In this document: piece after piece, positions 24,664 to 33,430 of the stretch
Numbering within the stretch: the first letter of the stretch is position 1
Layout of the letters: every line of letters starts with the position of its first letter
Assembly (NCBI GenBank): GCA_020058765.1
Contig: JAGVDM010000004.1
Location: forward strand, 1-64,000
DNA length: 64,000 nucleotides
Direction of reading: 5' to 3'
DNA from: Candidatus Peribacterales bacterium
GTDB taxonomy: Bacteria > Patescibacteriota > Gracilibacteria > Peribacterales > Peribacteraceae
Translations under genes and position numbers: made by a program
Notes under the pieces: generated by a model
The model's database searches: none
Seen by the model: the letters and a program-made list of their open reading frames with translations, nothing else
Told to the model about the DNA's origin: nothing

Positions 24664-25473
24664 TTAACTCACGAACACAAGATTGATGATAGCCGCACTG
24701 GCGATGATGACAACGAGGCCGATTGCCACACGGAGAATCAGGTTTTTCGCTTTTTGGTACTGATCGTCATTCCCAATGTTGGCAATCATCATGATGCCTG
24801 CAATCACAATCACAATGACCGCGAGCAATCCTACGAAGCCTAGTAGTACATTCACCGCCGTAATGATTGCCGCTGTAAGCGTGCCTGGTGTACCTGTAAC
24901 CGTAAGAGATTCGGCAATGGCAAAGCGCAGCGCGATGATGGTGAAGCCTGCGATACACGCCAATACGGTGCGCTTGAGGTGCTGAAGGCCCGAATCGCTG
25001 CCGTAGGACACAACAGTACGAATGCCGCTTACAATAATCATGAGCACGGCAATCACTGCTGTTGCAGACGTGAGCCAGTCTGCGACTCCAATAAACTCAT
25101 CTCCAATATCACCGAATGTCACGGTAACACCCACAGAACCGCTACTTGGAGCAAGCGCCTGGCGGATCGGCTCAGCAACGTTCACGAGAATAATGGCAAT
25201 CACGCCGCCGATCATGGAGCGGCGGGCATTTGCAAATTGCTCTTCGCTCTGGCTCAGGGCAGTAATAAATCCCGACACCACCACAACCGTGATCGCAACT
25301 CCATTCACAATTGGAACGAAGTACAGAGCAACTACTCCAGCTATGGTGCCGAATTCTGGGGCCGCAAGCGAGGGGAGCGTGCCGCTCGCGGCATTTATAC
25401 CTTCTTGGGCAGCACCGCCCGCGAGTGCGAGAGTGGGCAGAAATAGCTCGGTCAGGATGCTAAAGAGGAGCAT
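24664..25473 (-). CDS. Multi-repeat VirB2/TrbC-like membrane protein
   Basis: 269 residues with a signal peptide (cleavage likely after LALAGG) and three copies of a two-helix unit typical of VirB2/TrbC-type pilins: a hydrophobic helix, a short polar turn and a second helix. The turns are SQSEEQFANARRSMIGGVIA, YGSDSGLQHLKRTVLACIAG and IGNDDQYQKAKNLILRVAIG. Single-unit versions are frequent in Candidate Phyla Radiation genomes, where they are annotated as type IV secretion pilins. The neighbour upstream (25481-26269) has the same architecture, 7 bases away. No other secretion genes are in the window. Confidence 0.75.
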   Translation of the reverse strand: MLLFSILTELFLPTLALAGGAAQEGINAASGTLPSLAAPEFGTIAGVVALYFVPIVNGVAITVVVVSGFITALSQSEEQFANARRSMIGGVIAIILVNVAEPIRQALAPSSGSVGVTVTFGDIGDEFIGVADWLTSATAVIAVLMIIVSGIRTVVSYGSDSGLQHLKRTVLACIAGFTIIALRFAIAESLTVTGTPGTLTAAIITAVNVLLGFVGLLAVIVIVIAGIMMIANIGNDDQYQKAKNLILRVAIGLVVIIASAAIINLVFVS

Positions 25474-25480
25474 TCAGAAG

Positions 25481-26269
25481 TTATGGAACAAGGATTTGGA
25501 TGAGGCCAAGCGACACGGCAATGGCGACAATTGCTACGAGCGATGCGATAATGATTTGCTTCGCGCGATCCTTGAGGCTTTCATCAATCGATACGATGAG
25601 CATAATGCCCGCAACGATGATGGCGACGACTGCGAGCACACCGAAGAACACGCCGATGAAGTTCGCAATTCCGACGAACTCTGCATTAATTCCACCATTG
25701 AATAGGCCTGGGCGTACAAGATTCAGAATGCCCGCTGCGAGCATGACGATTGCTGCTCCAATAAAACTGAATAGCAGATTATTACGTGCGGTAGATATGC
25801 CTCCATCATCCTGTGCAAGGATCATGCGGAAGCTCTGAATGACAATATTCAGTATGAGCACTGCGCCGACTGTCCGCATGAGGAATGCCACGACTCCCAA
25901 GAGAATTCCGGTCTCCGCCGTCTGGGGGTTAATCACGCCCACGGTGCCGAACGCATTGGAGAGCGCAACGGATCCAAGGAAGATCGCCGCACCCGCGAAG
26001 ATCTGCCCGTAGGCCAACGCGGCTTCGCTCACGGCACCATCTTTGCGGCTCTCAGCTGCCAGTTTCAGCCCGTAAAATACGGCTGCTGCAAACACAATGC
26101 CACTAAAGGCGGTCATAAGAGCGGGGATCACTCGTGTGCCAATGTGCGACGGTAATTCCGATACACACGAAAGTTCTCCGGTTATACACGGATCTACAGA
26201 GAACGAGCCTGCCAGCACCTGCATAGGTGAGGAAAACAGCGCAACGGTAAGGAGGAGTCGAAGTGACAT
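25481..26269 (-). CDS. Multi-repeat VirB2/TrbC-like membrane protein (paralogue)
   Basis: 262 residues: signal peptide (1-20, ending VLAGS), a short Cys-containing exported piece (DPCITGELSCVSELP), then three two-helix units with turns AESRKDGAVSEAALAYGQIF, AQDDGGISTARNNLLFSFIG and SIDESLKDRAKQIIIASLVA. It is a tandem paralogue of the gene at 24664. Each unit resembles one VirB2/TrbC pilin, so the protein could be a fused pilin or a membrane assembly with another role. Confidence 0.75.
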   Translation of the reverse strand: MSLRLLLTVALFSSPMQVLAGSFSVDPCITGELSCVSELPSHIGTRVIPALMTAFSGIVFAAAVFYGLKLAAESRKDGAVSEAALAYGQIFAGAAIFLGSVALSNAFGTVGVINPQTAETGILLGVVAFLMRTVGAVLILNIVIQSFRMILAQDDGGISTARNNLLFSFIGAAIVMLAAGILNLVRPGLFNGGINAEFVGIANFIGVFFGVLAVVAIIVAGIMLIVSIDESLKDRAKQIIIASLVAIVAIAVSLGLIQILVP

Positions 26270-26358
26270 AAATCCTATTATTCTAGCGGAAAATGAAGAG
26301 AAATGCCAGATGCCTTCTCCTTGTATGCCACCCCGTCCACTCGTACAATTCTCGTACT

Positions 26359-27054
26359 ATGCAGTACGAATTTTCCCCATCCCGTAGCCGTCCAGTCACA
26401 ATCGATGCTTCTACGGAAGCCCAAGTGTACGGCTTGTTCGCATTTGCCATGTTCATTACGGCGCTCGGTGTATACGCCGGGAACATCGCCGCGCCTATGC
26501 TCCTGGGAGCGGGTTTGCATATGGTGCTGCTGCTTGTGCAGCTTGGTTTGCTCTTCACTGCTTCATTTTGGATGGATCGCAGTCCACTCAATTATGTTCT
26601 GTTCGGTCTGTTCCCGTTCATCTCTGGTTTCACGATCGCTCCGTTCATTGGCATGGTGATGACCGGGTACGAAAACGGACCATCGATTCTGCTCAATGCA
26701 TTGTCTGCAACAGCCTTCATGTCGCTTGCTGCCGCGCTCTGGGCGCGCACCACATCCATCCGTTTGGGCATGCTCGGCAACATGCTCATGCTTTCGCTGC
26801 TGGGGTTACTAGGCATGTCCATTCTGCAGTACTTCGTTCCCGCATTGCAGACTCCGCGTTTCGAATTGTTCCTCTCGGGGTTCGGTGTCGTCCTGTTCGG
26901 GCTCTTCACCGCCTACGACATGCAACGCATTCAGGAGTTGGGCAAAGTGGGAGCGAATCCTTTCATGCTTGCGCTCAGTCTCTACCTCGACATCTTCAAC
27001 CTTTTTGTGTCACTCGTGCGCTTCATGATCGCGCTCTCGGGAGACAGAAGGTAG
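26359..27054 (+). CDS. Bax inhibitor-1 / YccA family membrane protein
   Basis: 231 residues from ATG 26359, seven predicted helices, with family motifs SRPVTIDASTEAQVYGLFA at the start, FPFISGFTIAPFIGM, and the C-terminal GLFTAYDMQRI followed by NPFMLALSLYLDIFNLFVSLVRFM. In bacteria the family includes YccA (FtsH modulator) and YetJ (Ca2+ leak channel). TTGTAT - 17 - TACAAT (26344-26349) places transcription within a few bases of the ATG. Confidence 0.93.
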   Translation: MQYEFSPSRSRPVTIDASTEAQVYGLFAFAMFITALGVYAGNIAAPMLLGAGLHMVLLLVQLGLLFTASFWMDRSPLNYVLFGLFPFISGFTIAPFIGMVMTGYENGPSILLNALSATAFMSLAAALWARTTSIRLGMLGNMLMLSLLGLLGMSILQYFVPALQTPRFELFLSGFGVVLFGLFTAYDMQRIQELGKVGANPFMLALSLYLDIFNLFVSLVRFMIALSGDRR

Positions 27055-27072
27055 AGCGCGCCATCGGAAGTT

Positions 27073-27101
27073 TTGACGAAATGATAAAAATATAGTATAA
27101 T
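27073..27101 (+). promoter_or_regulatory. Strong promoter of the VanW-family gene
   Basis: TTGACG (27073-27078), 17-base AT-rich spacer, TATAAT (27096-27101): 11 of 12 consensus positions. Confidence 0.8.
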
Positions 27102-27135
27102 ATTTTTGTCATTTCTCATACCAACACCCGTCATC

Positions 27136-28548
27136 ATGAACATGAATATCCGCGGTATTTCCGCAGTAGATACGCTTCGTAAGCGCATGACAGGAGTTTC
27201 GCTGGAGTGCCTAGCGATAGTCGGCATTTTTCTTTGCGGCGTGAGCGGTATGGCGAAAATGCTTCCAGAAGATGGAGTGCTCGCAAGCGCTCTTCGTACG
27301 CCGGATGCCGCAGATGCACAGGAGCCGGAGCAGGGGAGCGCGCTCGCCTCTCGGATTGCGTTGCGAATGGGCGAGCGCCTCAAGCGCAACGGTCAGCCCG
27401 TTGCCCCACAGGCGCGCTTGGAGCAGGCAGTGCTGCAGCGCCAGCAGTTGCTCTCCAGCAAAATAGCTGTTGTCTTTGAGCGGCAGGGAGGGGGTATTTC
27501 CGAATCATGGAATGCAACGCCACAGGCGTATCCACTGTGGATCCGTCCAACGTTTAGCAAAACAGAAGCTGTCTTTGCGCTCGATAAGGATGCTATTCGA
27601 GCGAGTATCCACGAACACTTCGGTGCACGTCTGATTGCGCCGCAGGATGTCGTGCTCGAAAAGCTCGAAGAGCGAGGTGAAGGTGTGATTCGTGCACATA
27701 CGACCGGTGTGGCCAAGCCGGGCGAAGTGCTCGATGAAGAAACCGCGGCTAGCGCAGTGATGAACGCGCTGCTCGCCGGCGGATCTGGCTCCCTTACTGT
27801 TCCGATCGATGCTGTAGCAGGGAAAATTGCCAATGCATCGGGTCAGGATCTTGGAGCGCTTACGCTGCTTGCCACTGGTCAGTCGAATTACAAAGGATCC
27901 GGATGGGGTCGTATTCAGAACGTAAAGAAGGCCTTCCGTGATCACGTGAACAACACGGTTGTTGCGCCGGGGCAAACCTACTCGTTCAATCAAATGCTCG
28001 AAGGTCCTGTTACCACCGGTAATGGTTGGTACATGGCCAAGGTGATCGAGAATGGTGTGGATCTGGTAGATGCACCGGGGGGTGGCATCTGCCAGGCTTC
28101 CACCACTATGTTCCGTGCAATGCTCAATGCGGGCTTTGTGCCTGTGGAGCGCAAGGCACACAGCTTGTATGTTACATTCTACGAGGAGCATGGCGTGGGT
28201 ATCGATGCCACTATCTTCCCTGGGAAGCAGGATTTGACGTTCGTGAACGACACGCCCAACTATTTGCTTGTGCAGGCGTACGATGACGGTTTCGATGCCT
28301 ATGTGCACATCTACGGCACAGATGACGACAGAACAGTCGATCTGCGTGGACCGTACTTCTCTAGCACTGCGCACATGAGTGACGTGCCACTCGATGGTTT
28401 GAATCACAACGAAATTGCCTGGGTACACACCGTGCAGTACGCCGACGGTCGTGAAGTGCAGAATCTTGTACGCTCCCGCTACCGTGCGATTCCGCGGACT
28501 CTGGCGCAGAAATACACCCTGCATGCGAGTGCCGGGGATGCACAGTAG
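27136..28548 (+). CDS. VanW-family cell-envelope protein
   Basis: 470 residues from ATG 27136. One hydrophobic helix near the N-terminus (LECLAIVGIFLCGVSG, about 23-38) anchors it outside the membrane. A middle region (about 110-260) resembles peptidoglycan-binding domains often found before VanW. The VanW domain follows: NVKKAFRDHVNNTVVAPGQTYSFN, GWYMAKVIENG, GGGICQASTTMFRAMLNAGF and ERKAHSLYVTFYEEH. The biochemical role of VanW is not settled; it is associated with cell-wall metabolism. The extra in-frame TTG at 27106 overlaps the promoter and is rejected as a start. Confidence 0.9.
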   Translation: MNMNIRGISAVDTLRKRMTGVSLECLAIVGIFLCGVSGMAKMLPEDGVLASALRTPDAADAQEPEQGSALASRIALRMGERLKRNGQPVAPQARLEQAVLQRQQLLSSKIAVVFERQGGGISESWNATPQAYPLWIRPTFSKTEAVFALDKDAIRASIHEHFGARLIAPQDVVLEKLEERGEGVIRAHTTGVAKPGEVLDEETAASAVMNALLAGGSGSLTVPIDAVAGKIANASGQDLGALTLLATGQSNYKGSGWGRIQNVKKAFRDHVNNTVVAPGQTYSFNQMLEGPVTTGNGWYMAKVIENGVDLVDAPGGGICQASTTMFRAMLNAGFVPVERKAHSLYVTFYEEHGVGIDATIFPGKQDLTFVNDTPNYLLVQAYDDGFDAYVHIYGTDDDRTVDLRGPYFSSTAHMSDVPLDGLNHNEIAWVHTVQYADGREVQNLVRSRYRAIPRTLAQKYTLHASAGDAQ

Positions 28549-28626
28549 GCATCAAGAATGTCGTGGATTGGCTTTACATCGATGCTATTTCGTCTAGGCT
28601 GTGGGCGATTTTTCCTCTGATTTTCC

Positions 28627-28812
28627 GTGGCAAAGCGACCTACACCAAAGAAACGACGAGCCAAGAGTTCTGGGCGTGCCCAGTACTCCGAGTACGTCCG
28701 CAAGCAGACTTCGCGTCTCAAGGAACGCCAGAATTCGCCATATGCCGTCATGGCAGAGCCGAAGAACAAGGGCGATAAGGCGCTCAAGGGCATCACGAGG
28801 ATCAAGGCGTAG
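28627..28812 (+). CDS. Small basic protein, possible divergent ribosomal protein bL32
   Basis: 61 residues with GTG start: a strongly basic N-terminus KRPTPKKRRAKSSGR, then QYSEYVRKQTSRLKERQNS and a tail KGDKALKGITRIKA. The composition is that of a ribosomal or nucleic-acid-binding protein. The neighbourhood (upstream of nusB and rnc) is where rpmF is often found, but the sequence lacks the usual bL32 start and any zinc cysteines, so the assignment is only a suggestion. Confidence 0.55.
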   Translation: MAKRPTPKKRRAKSSGRAQYSEYVRKQTSRLKERQNSPYAVMAEPKNKGDKALKGITRIKA

Positions 28813-28833
28813 TTCTTCCCCACTACCGCGTTC

Positions 28834-29238
28834 ATGGCACGGAAGCGCCATCTATCCCGGGTTGCCGTCATGCAGGTGCTCTTCGAGCGGCATCTGCGTC
28901 CTATAGACGAACGCAGCTCACTTGTGATGAATTCTGAGGATCTGGGTGAGCTTGATTCTGGATTTGCTGAATCGTTGCTTCGCGGCGTGCTTGATCATGA
29001 AGAGAAGCTCAAGACCGTGGTGCAGGAGCACGCGCCAGGATGGTCAATGGAACGTATGGACCCCATTGCGCGCTGCGCCCTCATGATTGGTGCGTACGAA
29101 TTGCTCTTCGCAAAAGATGCGCCCCCAGCGGTAGTCATGAATGAGGCAATTGAAATTGCCAAGGAGTACGGCACAGCCGAAAGCGGCAAATTTGTGAACG
29201 GAGTGCTCAATGCACTCGCAAAAACTAACCAGAAGTAA
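28834..29238 (+). CDS. nusB: Transcription antitermination factor NusB
   Basis: 134 residues, all-helical NusB fold: KRHLSRVAVMQVLFERHL at the start, PGWSMERMDPIARCALMIGAYELLF, and the signature MNEAIEIAKEYGTAESGKFVNGVLNAL. NusB with S10 (NusE) binds boxA of rRNA leaders and prevents early termination. It lies 21 bases after the small basic gene and 52 bases before rnc. Confidence 0.96.
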   Translation: MARKRHLSRVAVMQVLFERHLRPIDERSSLVMNSEDLGELDSGFAESLLRGVLDHEEKLKTVVQEHAPGWSMERMDPIARCALMIGAYELLFAKDAPPAVVMNEAIEIAKEYGTAESGKFVNGVLNALAKTNQK

Positions 29239-29276
29239 TAAAAAAGCGACTGTTGTGCCGGATCCATCCGGCGGGC

Positions 29277-29282
29277 TACACT
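29277..29282 (+). promoter_or_regulatory. -10 box for rnc (leaderless type)
   Basis: TACACT 8 bases before the ATG, with TTGTGC (29253-29258) 18 bases upstream. The hairpin GCCGGAT/ATCCGGC (29257-29272) lies in the spacer. Confidence 0.45.
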
Positions 29283-29290
29283 CCGGCCAT

Positions 29291-29983
29291 ATGGATGCTT
29301 CGGCGTCACCGGTTCTCCTAGAACGCACCATCGGCATATCGTTCCGCAAGAAGGATCTCCTGCATCAGGCGCTTACGCACCGCAGTGCTGTGCGACGCAG
29401 TAGAGCTGGCGGTCACAATGAACGCCTAGAGTTCCTCGGAGATGCCGTTTTGGAGCTGGTAGCAACCGAGCACCTCTTTCAGTACACAGAGAAAACCGAA
29501 GGTGAACTCACGAGTTGGCGTGCTGCCTTAGTGCAGGGCGAACACCTTGCGCGTGTGGCGGCGGAGCTCAAGCTTGGTGAATACCTGCACATGAGCCGCG
29601 GGGAAGAGGCGAGTGGCGGTCGCAACAAAGAGTCCACGCTGGCAAACGCACTAGAAGCCCTTATTGGAGCTATTTTTCTTGATCAAGGGTACGACCCGGC
29701 AAAGCAGTTCTGTGAACAATTTATTCTGGTGCGGCTTCGTGCGCTTCTTGCTCAGGGCAAGGACAAGGATACCAAGAGCCTCCTACAAGAGAAGGCGCAG
29801 GAGTTCTTCGGCATTACTCCCCACTACGATGTGATTGCGGATGACGGACCCGATCACGATAAGACATTTGTGTGTGCCGTGTTCGTGGGCGAAGAGAAGA
29901 TCGCCGAGGGCAAAGGCAACAGTAAGCAGAAGGCCGAGCAGGATGCAGCCAAGAACGGCCTAAAGGCCAGGGGCTGGAAATAG
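29291..29983 (+). CDS. rnc: Ribonuclease III
   Basis: Cleaves double-stranded RNA, including the rRNA precursor. 230 residues from ATG 29291. Catalytic signature NERLEFLGDAVLELV (Glu/Asp metal ligands), second acidic cluster LANALEALIGAIFLDQG, and a C-terminal double-stranded RNA-binding domain ending NSKQKAEQDAAKNGL. A 27-residue in-frame upstream part lacks similarity and lies across the predicted promoter. Confidence 0.97.
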   Translation: MDASASPVLLERTIGISFRKKDLLHQALTHRSAVRRSRAGGHNERLEFLGDAVLELVATEHLFQYTEKTEGELTSWRAALVQGEHLARVAAELKLGEYLHMSRGEEASGGRNKESTLANALEALIGAIFLDQGYDPAKQFCEQFILVRLRALLAQGKDKDTKSLLQEKAQEFFGITPHYDVIADDGPDHDKTFVCAVFVGEEKIAEGKGNSKQKAEQDAAKNGLKARGWK

Positions 29984-29986
29984 CGC

Positions 29987-30610
29987 TTACTCTTGGCCAG
30001 AAAGAGCAACTTTCAGACCGAGCGCTACCAAAAATACACCCATACACTGCTCGATTCTGTGCTGCACCCGACGAATAACGGAGCGCACATGGTGCATCGA
30101 GAAGACCGAGGCGAGTGTGCTAAACCATAGGAACGTCGCAATGCTCATATAGGCACCGTACATTCCCTGCACAATTAACGGCGTTGATTGGTCGATCACT
30201 TGCGTGAAGAGTGCCAACATGAAGAGTGTTGCCTTTGGATTGAGTACATTGCAAAGGAACCCCTGCATGAACGCCGCAGAAGCCGAGATATTGCGTACGT
30301 CAGAATGGTCTTGTGAACCGGTCTCCACATGCTTTTTTGCCAGTATTGCCCGTATGCCTATGTAGATCAGGTATGCAGCCCCAACGTATTTAATGATATT
30401 GAAGAGCAGGATGGACTGCGAAATAATCAATCCGATACCAAGGAGCGAATAGGCCGTATGCACGCCTAAACCCAGAGCCACACCTGCCGCAGTCCATACA
30501 CCTGCTTTTCGGGCATGTGCTAGCGCGTTCTTGGTTACAATAGCAAAGTCCGGTCCAGGGCTTGCCACGGCCAGAAAGTGGATAATGGCGACAGTAAGGA
30601 AGGCAGACAT
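29987..30610 (-). CDS. LysE/RhtB-family exporter
   Basis: 207 residues, about six helices. Family motif at the N-terminus FLAVASPGPDFAIVTKNAL, then ARKAGVWTAAGVALGLGVHTAYSLLGI, YLIYIGIRAIL and FLCNVLNPKATLFMLALF. These proteins export amino acids or related small molecules. It is 9 bases after rpsJ on the same strand, in the place where rplC would be expected, and converges with rnc. Confidence 0.92.
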   Translation of the reverse strand: MSAFLTVAIIHFLAVASPGPDFAIVTKNALAHARKAGVWTAAGVALGLGVHTAYSLLGIGLIISQSILLFNIIKYVGAAYLIYIGIRAILAKKHVETGSQDHSDVRNISASAAFMQGFLCNVLNPKATLFMLALFTQVIDQSTPLIVQGMYGAYMSIATFLWFSTLASVFSMHHVRSVIRRVQHRIEQCMGVFLVALGLKVALSGQE

Positions 30611-30619
30611 ACCTTCCTT

Positions 30620-31036
30620 TTATCCCATCTTGATCTCGATGTCCACGCCGGAGGGCAGGCTCAAGCTCTGCAGGCTTTCTACAGTCTTGAACGTGGTCTC
30701 GCGCAGATCGATCAAACGACGGTGCGTGCGCATCTCGAACTGATCGCGTGCGTTCTTGTGCACGAACGTGGAGCGGTTGACCGTGAATTTGCGGATCTTG
30801 GTAGGCAACGGGATCGGACCGTGCACCACAGCACCGCTGCGTTCAGCCGTTTCAATGATCTTTGCGCATGCTTCGTCCAAGATCACGTGGTCAAACGCGC
30901 TTAAGCGAATGCGGATCGACGAAATCCCCTTGGATTCTTTCTTCTTCCCGGCTGCCGGCTCTTTTTCCACGGTCTTTGAGGCCGCTGCCTTTTTGGCTGC
31001 AGGCTTCTTTGTCATTTTCTTCGTCGTGGGGCTCAT
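30620..31036 (-). CDS. rpsJ: 30S ribosomal protein uS10 with N-terminal extension
   Basis: 138 residues from ATG 31036 (ATG 31015 is possible). Residues from about 40 on are standard uS10: [42 protein letters not shown] and [12 protein letters not shown]. The first 38 residues are an added Lys/Ala/Pro-rich tail not usual for uS10 (about 100 residues in most bacteria). uS10 also serves as NusE with NusB. It follows tuf, as in the classical str-S10 order, but no rplC follows. Confidence 0.95.
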   Translation of the reverse strand: MSPTTKKMTKKPAAKKAAASKTVEKEPAAGKKKESKGISSIRIRLSAFDHVILDEACAKIIETAERSGAVVHGPIPLPTKIRKFTVNRSTFVHKNARDQFEMRTHRRLIDLRETTFKTVESLQSLSLPSGVDIEIKMG

Positions 31037-31083
31037 GGGCAGGAGGGGAGAAAGAACAGGGGGCAAAAAGGGAGCGAGGGAGG

Positions 31084-31104
31084 GGCGACCAGAGGCCGCC
31101 CCAC
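31084..31104 (-). terminator. GC-rich hairpin between tuf and rpsJ
   Basis: Minus-strand GGGGCG...CGCCCC stem with an inner GCC/GGT pairing; a T-tract (TTTTT) follows about 11 bases later. It may allow partial termination so that tuf mRNA exceeds rpsJ mRNA. Confidence 0.4.
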
Positions 31105-31120
31105 CTCGTTACAGTGCAAA

Positions 31121-32302
31121 TTATTCAACGATCTTCGTTACCACGCCGGCGCCAACAGTGCGGCCGCCCTCACGGATAGCGAAGCGAGTGCCTTCTTCCA
31201 AGGCGATTGGAGCGCCCAGAGTGACAATGAACTTCACGTTGTCGCCAGGCATCACCATTTCTACGTTTGCTGGCAGTTCCACTGCACCCGTTACGTCTGT
31301 GGTGCGGATGTAGAACTGAGGCTTGTATCCCTTGAAGAACGGCGTGTGGCGACCACCCTCCTCTTTGGTGAGGATGTACACCTCAGACTCAAACTTCGTG
31401 TGTGGCTTAATGGAACCAGGCTTACAGATCACCTGACCGCGCTCAATGTCCTCGCGCTCAATACCGCGGAGCAGCAGACCAACGTTGTCGCCAGCCATAC
31501 CCTGGTCGAGGAGCTTGTGGAACATTTCCACGCCCGTCACCACAACCTTGCGAGTATCGCGGATACCGACGATTTCTACTTCTTCGTTGATCTTCACAAT
31601 ACCTTGGTCGATACGACCCGTAGCAACGGTGCCGCGACCCTTAATGGAGAACACGTCCTCCACGGACATCAAGAAAGGCTTATCTGTTTCACGCTTTGGA
31701 TCAGGAATGTGCGTGTCGAGGGTGTCGAGCAGCTTCTTGAGGTTCGCTACCTGCTCAGGATCACCTTCCACTGCCTTCAGCGCGCTTCCGCGGATGATTG
31801 GAGTGGTGTCGCCAGGGAATTCGTACTTGTTGAGGAGCTCGCGCACTTCTACCTCCACGAGGTCGAGAAGTTCAGGATCCTTCACCATGTCTACCTTGTT
31901 TAAGAAGACCACGATGTACGGCACGTTCACCTGACGAGCGAGCAGGATGTGCTCACGTGTCTGAGGCATTGGGCCGTCTGCAGCAGATACCACCAGGATC
32001 GCACCGTCCATCTGCGCTGCACCCGTGATCATGTTCTTCACGTAGTCGGCGTGACCAGGACAGTCAACGTGCGCGTAGTGGCGCTTGTCGGATTCGTACT
32101 CAACGTGAGAGGTGGAGATGGTAATACCACGCTCCTTCTCCTCTGGGGCGTTGTCGATATCCTCGAACTTTTTCTTCTCCCCTTCCGGCGAGAAATTGAT
32201 GGAAAGCGCTGCTGTGAGCGTCGTTTTACCGTGGTCAACGTGACCAATGGTACCGACGTTCACGTGCGTTTTCGAGCGGTCGAACTTCTTGCTGTCTGCC
32301 AT
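31121..32302 (-). CDS. tuf: Elongation factor Tu
   Basis: Delivers aminoacyl-tRNA to the ribosome. 393 residues from ATG 32302: G1 [10 protein letters not shown], switch [16 protein letters not shown]3 [16 protein letters not shown]4 NKVDMV, G5 GSALK, then the two beta-barrel domains ending [15 protein letters not shown]. It has a strong promoter and a leader of about 60 bases, and is followed by rpsJ after an 84-base gap with a GC-rich hairpin. fusA and the other str genes are not adjacent; rpsL is 30 kb away. Confidence 0.98.
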   Translation of the reverse strand: MADSKKFDRSKTHVNVGTIGHVDHGKTTLTAALSINFSPEGEKKKFEDIDNAPEEKERGITISTSHVEYESDKRHYAHVDCPGHADYVKNMITGAAQMDGAILVVSAADGPMPQTREHILLARQVNVPYIVVFLNKVDMVKDPELLDLVEVEVRELLNKYEFPGDTTPIIRGSALKAVEGDPEQVANLKKLLDTLDTHIPDPKRETDKPFLMSVEDVFSIKGRGTVATGRIDQGIVKINEEVEIVGIRDTRKVVVTGVEMFHKLLDQGMAGDNVGLLLRGIEREDIERGQVICKPGSIKPHTKFESEVYILTKEEGGRHTPFFKGYKPQFYIRTTDVTGAVELPANVEMVMPGDNVKFIVTLGAPIALEEGTRFAIREGGRTVGAGVVTKIVE

Positions 32303-32367
32303 GTCGAAAGAGGGGAAAATGGAGAAAGATATCGGAAGAATGAAGCAGAGCTTCAATCGCGACGGGC

Positions 32368-32397
32368 AGTCTACGTTTCGTATGCCGCGAGAGTCAA
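32368..32397 (-). promoter_or_regulatory. tuf promoter
   Basis: Minus-strand TTGACT (32392-32397), 18-base spacer, TAGACT (32368-32373). Confidence 0.7.
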
Positions 32398-32457
32398 CAG
32401 TTTCCGCTGCGAAAGACCGCTAATTTTTCGTCCGCGCAAGCTGGTACACTGGCGGAC

Positions 32458-33426
32458 GTGCGACGTAGTGAACGTATTGATGGCTTTGTAACCGAGATCT
32501 GGCGCTGGTTTGATCGCCACAAGCGGCAGCTCCCGTGGCGGGATTTAGCCGATGTTGATGATACGCAGCGTGCGTACAAGATTGTCGTTTCCGAAATCAT
32601 GCTGCAGCAAACGCAAGTGCCTCGCGTCATTCCAACCTATCGCAGGTTTTTGGATATCTTCCCCACACTCAACGATCTTGCTGATGCAACCGACGCACAG
32701 ATCATTCGTGCGTGGCGCGGTATGGGGTACAACAGCAGGGCACTGCGGTTGCGTGATGCAGCTCGAACCATTCGTACGCTCCATGCAGGTATCTTCCCCA
32801 AGGACATGGATGCACTGCTCTCTATAAAAGGTATAGGTCACTACACAGCCGCTGCCGTGCGCAACTTTGCTTTCTATCTGCCTACGCCCTGCATAGATAC
32901 CAACATTCGTCGTATTCTGCATCGTGTGTTCTATGGGCCGGAGCGTGCAGACGGTACGTGGCCGCGTGACGACGCGTTCCTACTCAAGCTTGCCGACGAT
33001 GTGCTCACAGTGGCAATGCAGCATCCTGAGCGTACCAGTGCGGACTGGCACGCGGCACTCATGGATTTTGGCTCTATCGTATGCACCAAGCGCAGTCCCA
33101 AATGGGATCAATGCCCTCTTGCCGCCAAGGGTCTATGTCTCGCTGCATACAGGGTTCCTATGCTCAAGCGAACAAAGAAAAAGGCAGAACCTGGCAGGCA
33201 TGTTGGCTCTACGTTTGTCCCCAATCGCATCTTCCGTGGTCGGATCGTAGAAGCACTGCGCGATGCACCAAAGGGCCTCACGCTAGAGGCAATCGGTCAG
33301 CACGTATGCATTGACTGGTCACCGAGTGAGCATGACGAATGGTTGCGATCATTGCTTTCCGCTCTCGTGCGCGATCGTCTTGTTCGCTCAAATGAGAAGA
33401 AGAGAGAGATCTACGCGTTGCCGTAG
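32458..33426 (+). CDS. mutY: MutY-like adenine DNA glycosylase with atypical Fe-S motif and C-terminus
   Basis: 322 residues, GTG start, 7 bases after TACACT. Residues 1-205 are a MutY-type HhH-GPD glycosylase: catalytic Glu46 in SEIMLQQTQV, helix-hairpin-helix LLSIKGIGHYTAAAVRNFA (120-138) and Asp147 in CIDTNIRRIL. The Fe-S loop is C209-x6-W216-x2-C219-x7-C227, so one of the four cysteines is Trp and the spacing is altered. The C-terminal part (about 245-322) looks like a winged helix (RGRIVEALRDAPKGLTLEAIG) and not the NUDIX-like 8-oxoguanine reader of standard MutY. Confidence 0.85.
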   Translation: MRRSERIDGFVTEIWRWFDRHKRQLPWRDLADVDDTQRAYKIVVSEIMLQQTQVPRVIPTYRRFLDIFPTLNDLADATDAQIIRAWRGMGYNSRALRLRDAARTIRTLHAGIFPKDMDALLSIKGIGHYTAAAVRNFAFYLPTPCIDTNIRRILHRVFYGPERADGTWPRDDAFLLKLADDVLTVAMQHPERTSADWHAALMDFGSIVCTKRSPKWDQCPLAAKGLCLAAYRVPMLKRTKKKAEPGRHVGSTFVPNRIFRGRIVEALRDAPKGLTLEAIGQHVCIDWSPSEHDEWLRSLLSALVRDRLVRSNEKKREIYALP

Positions 33427-33430
33427 TCAT

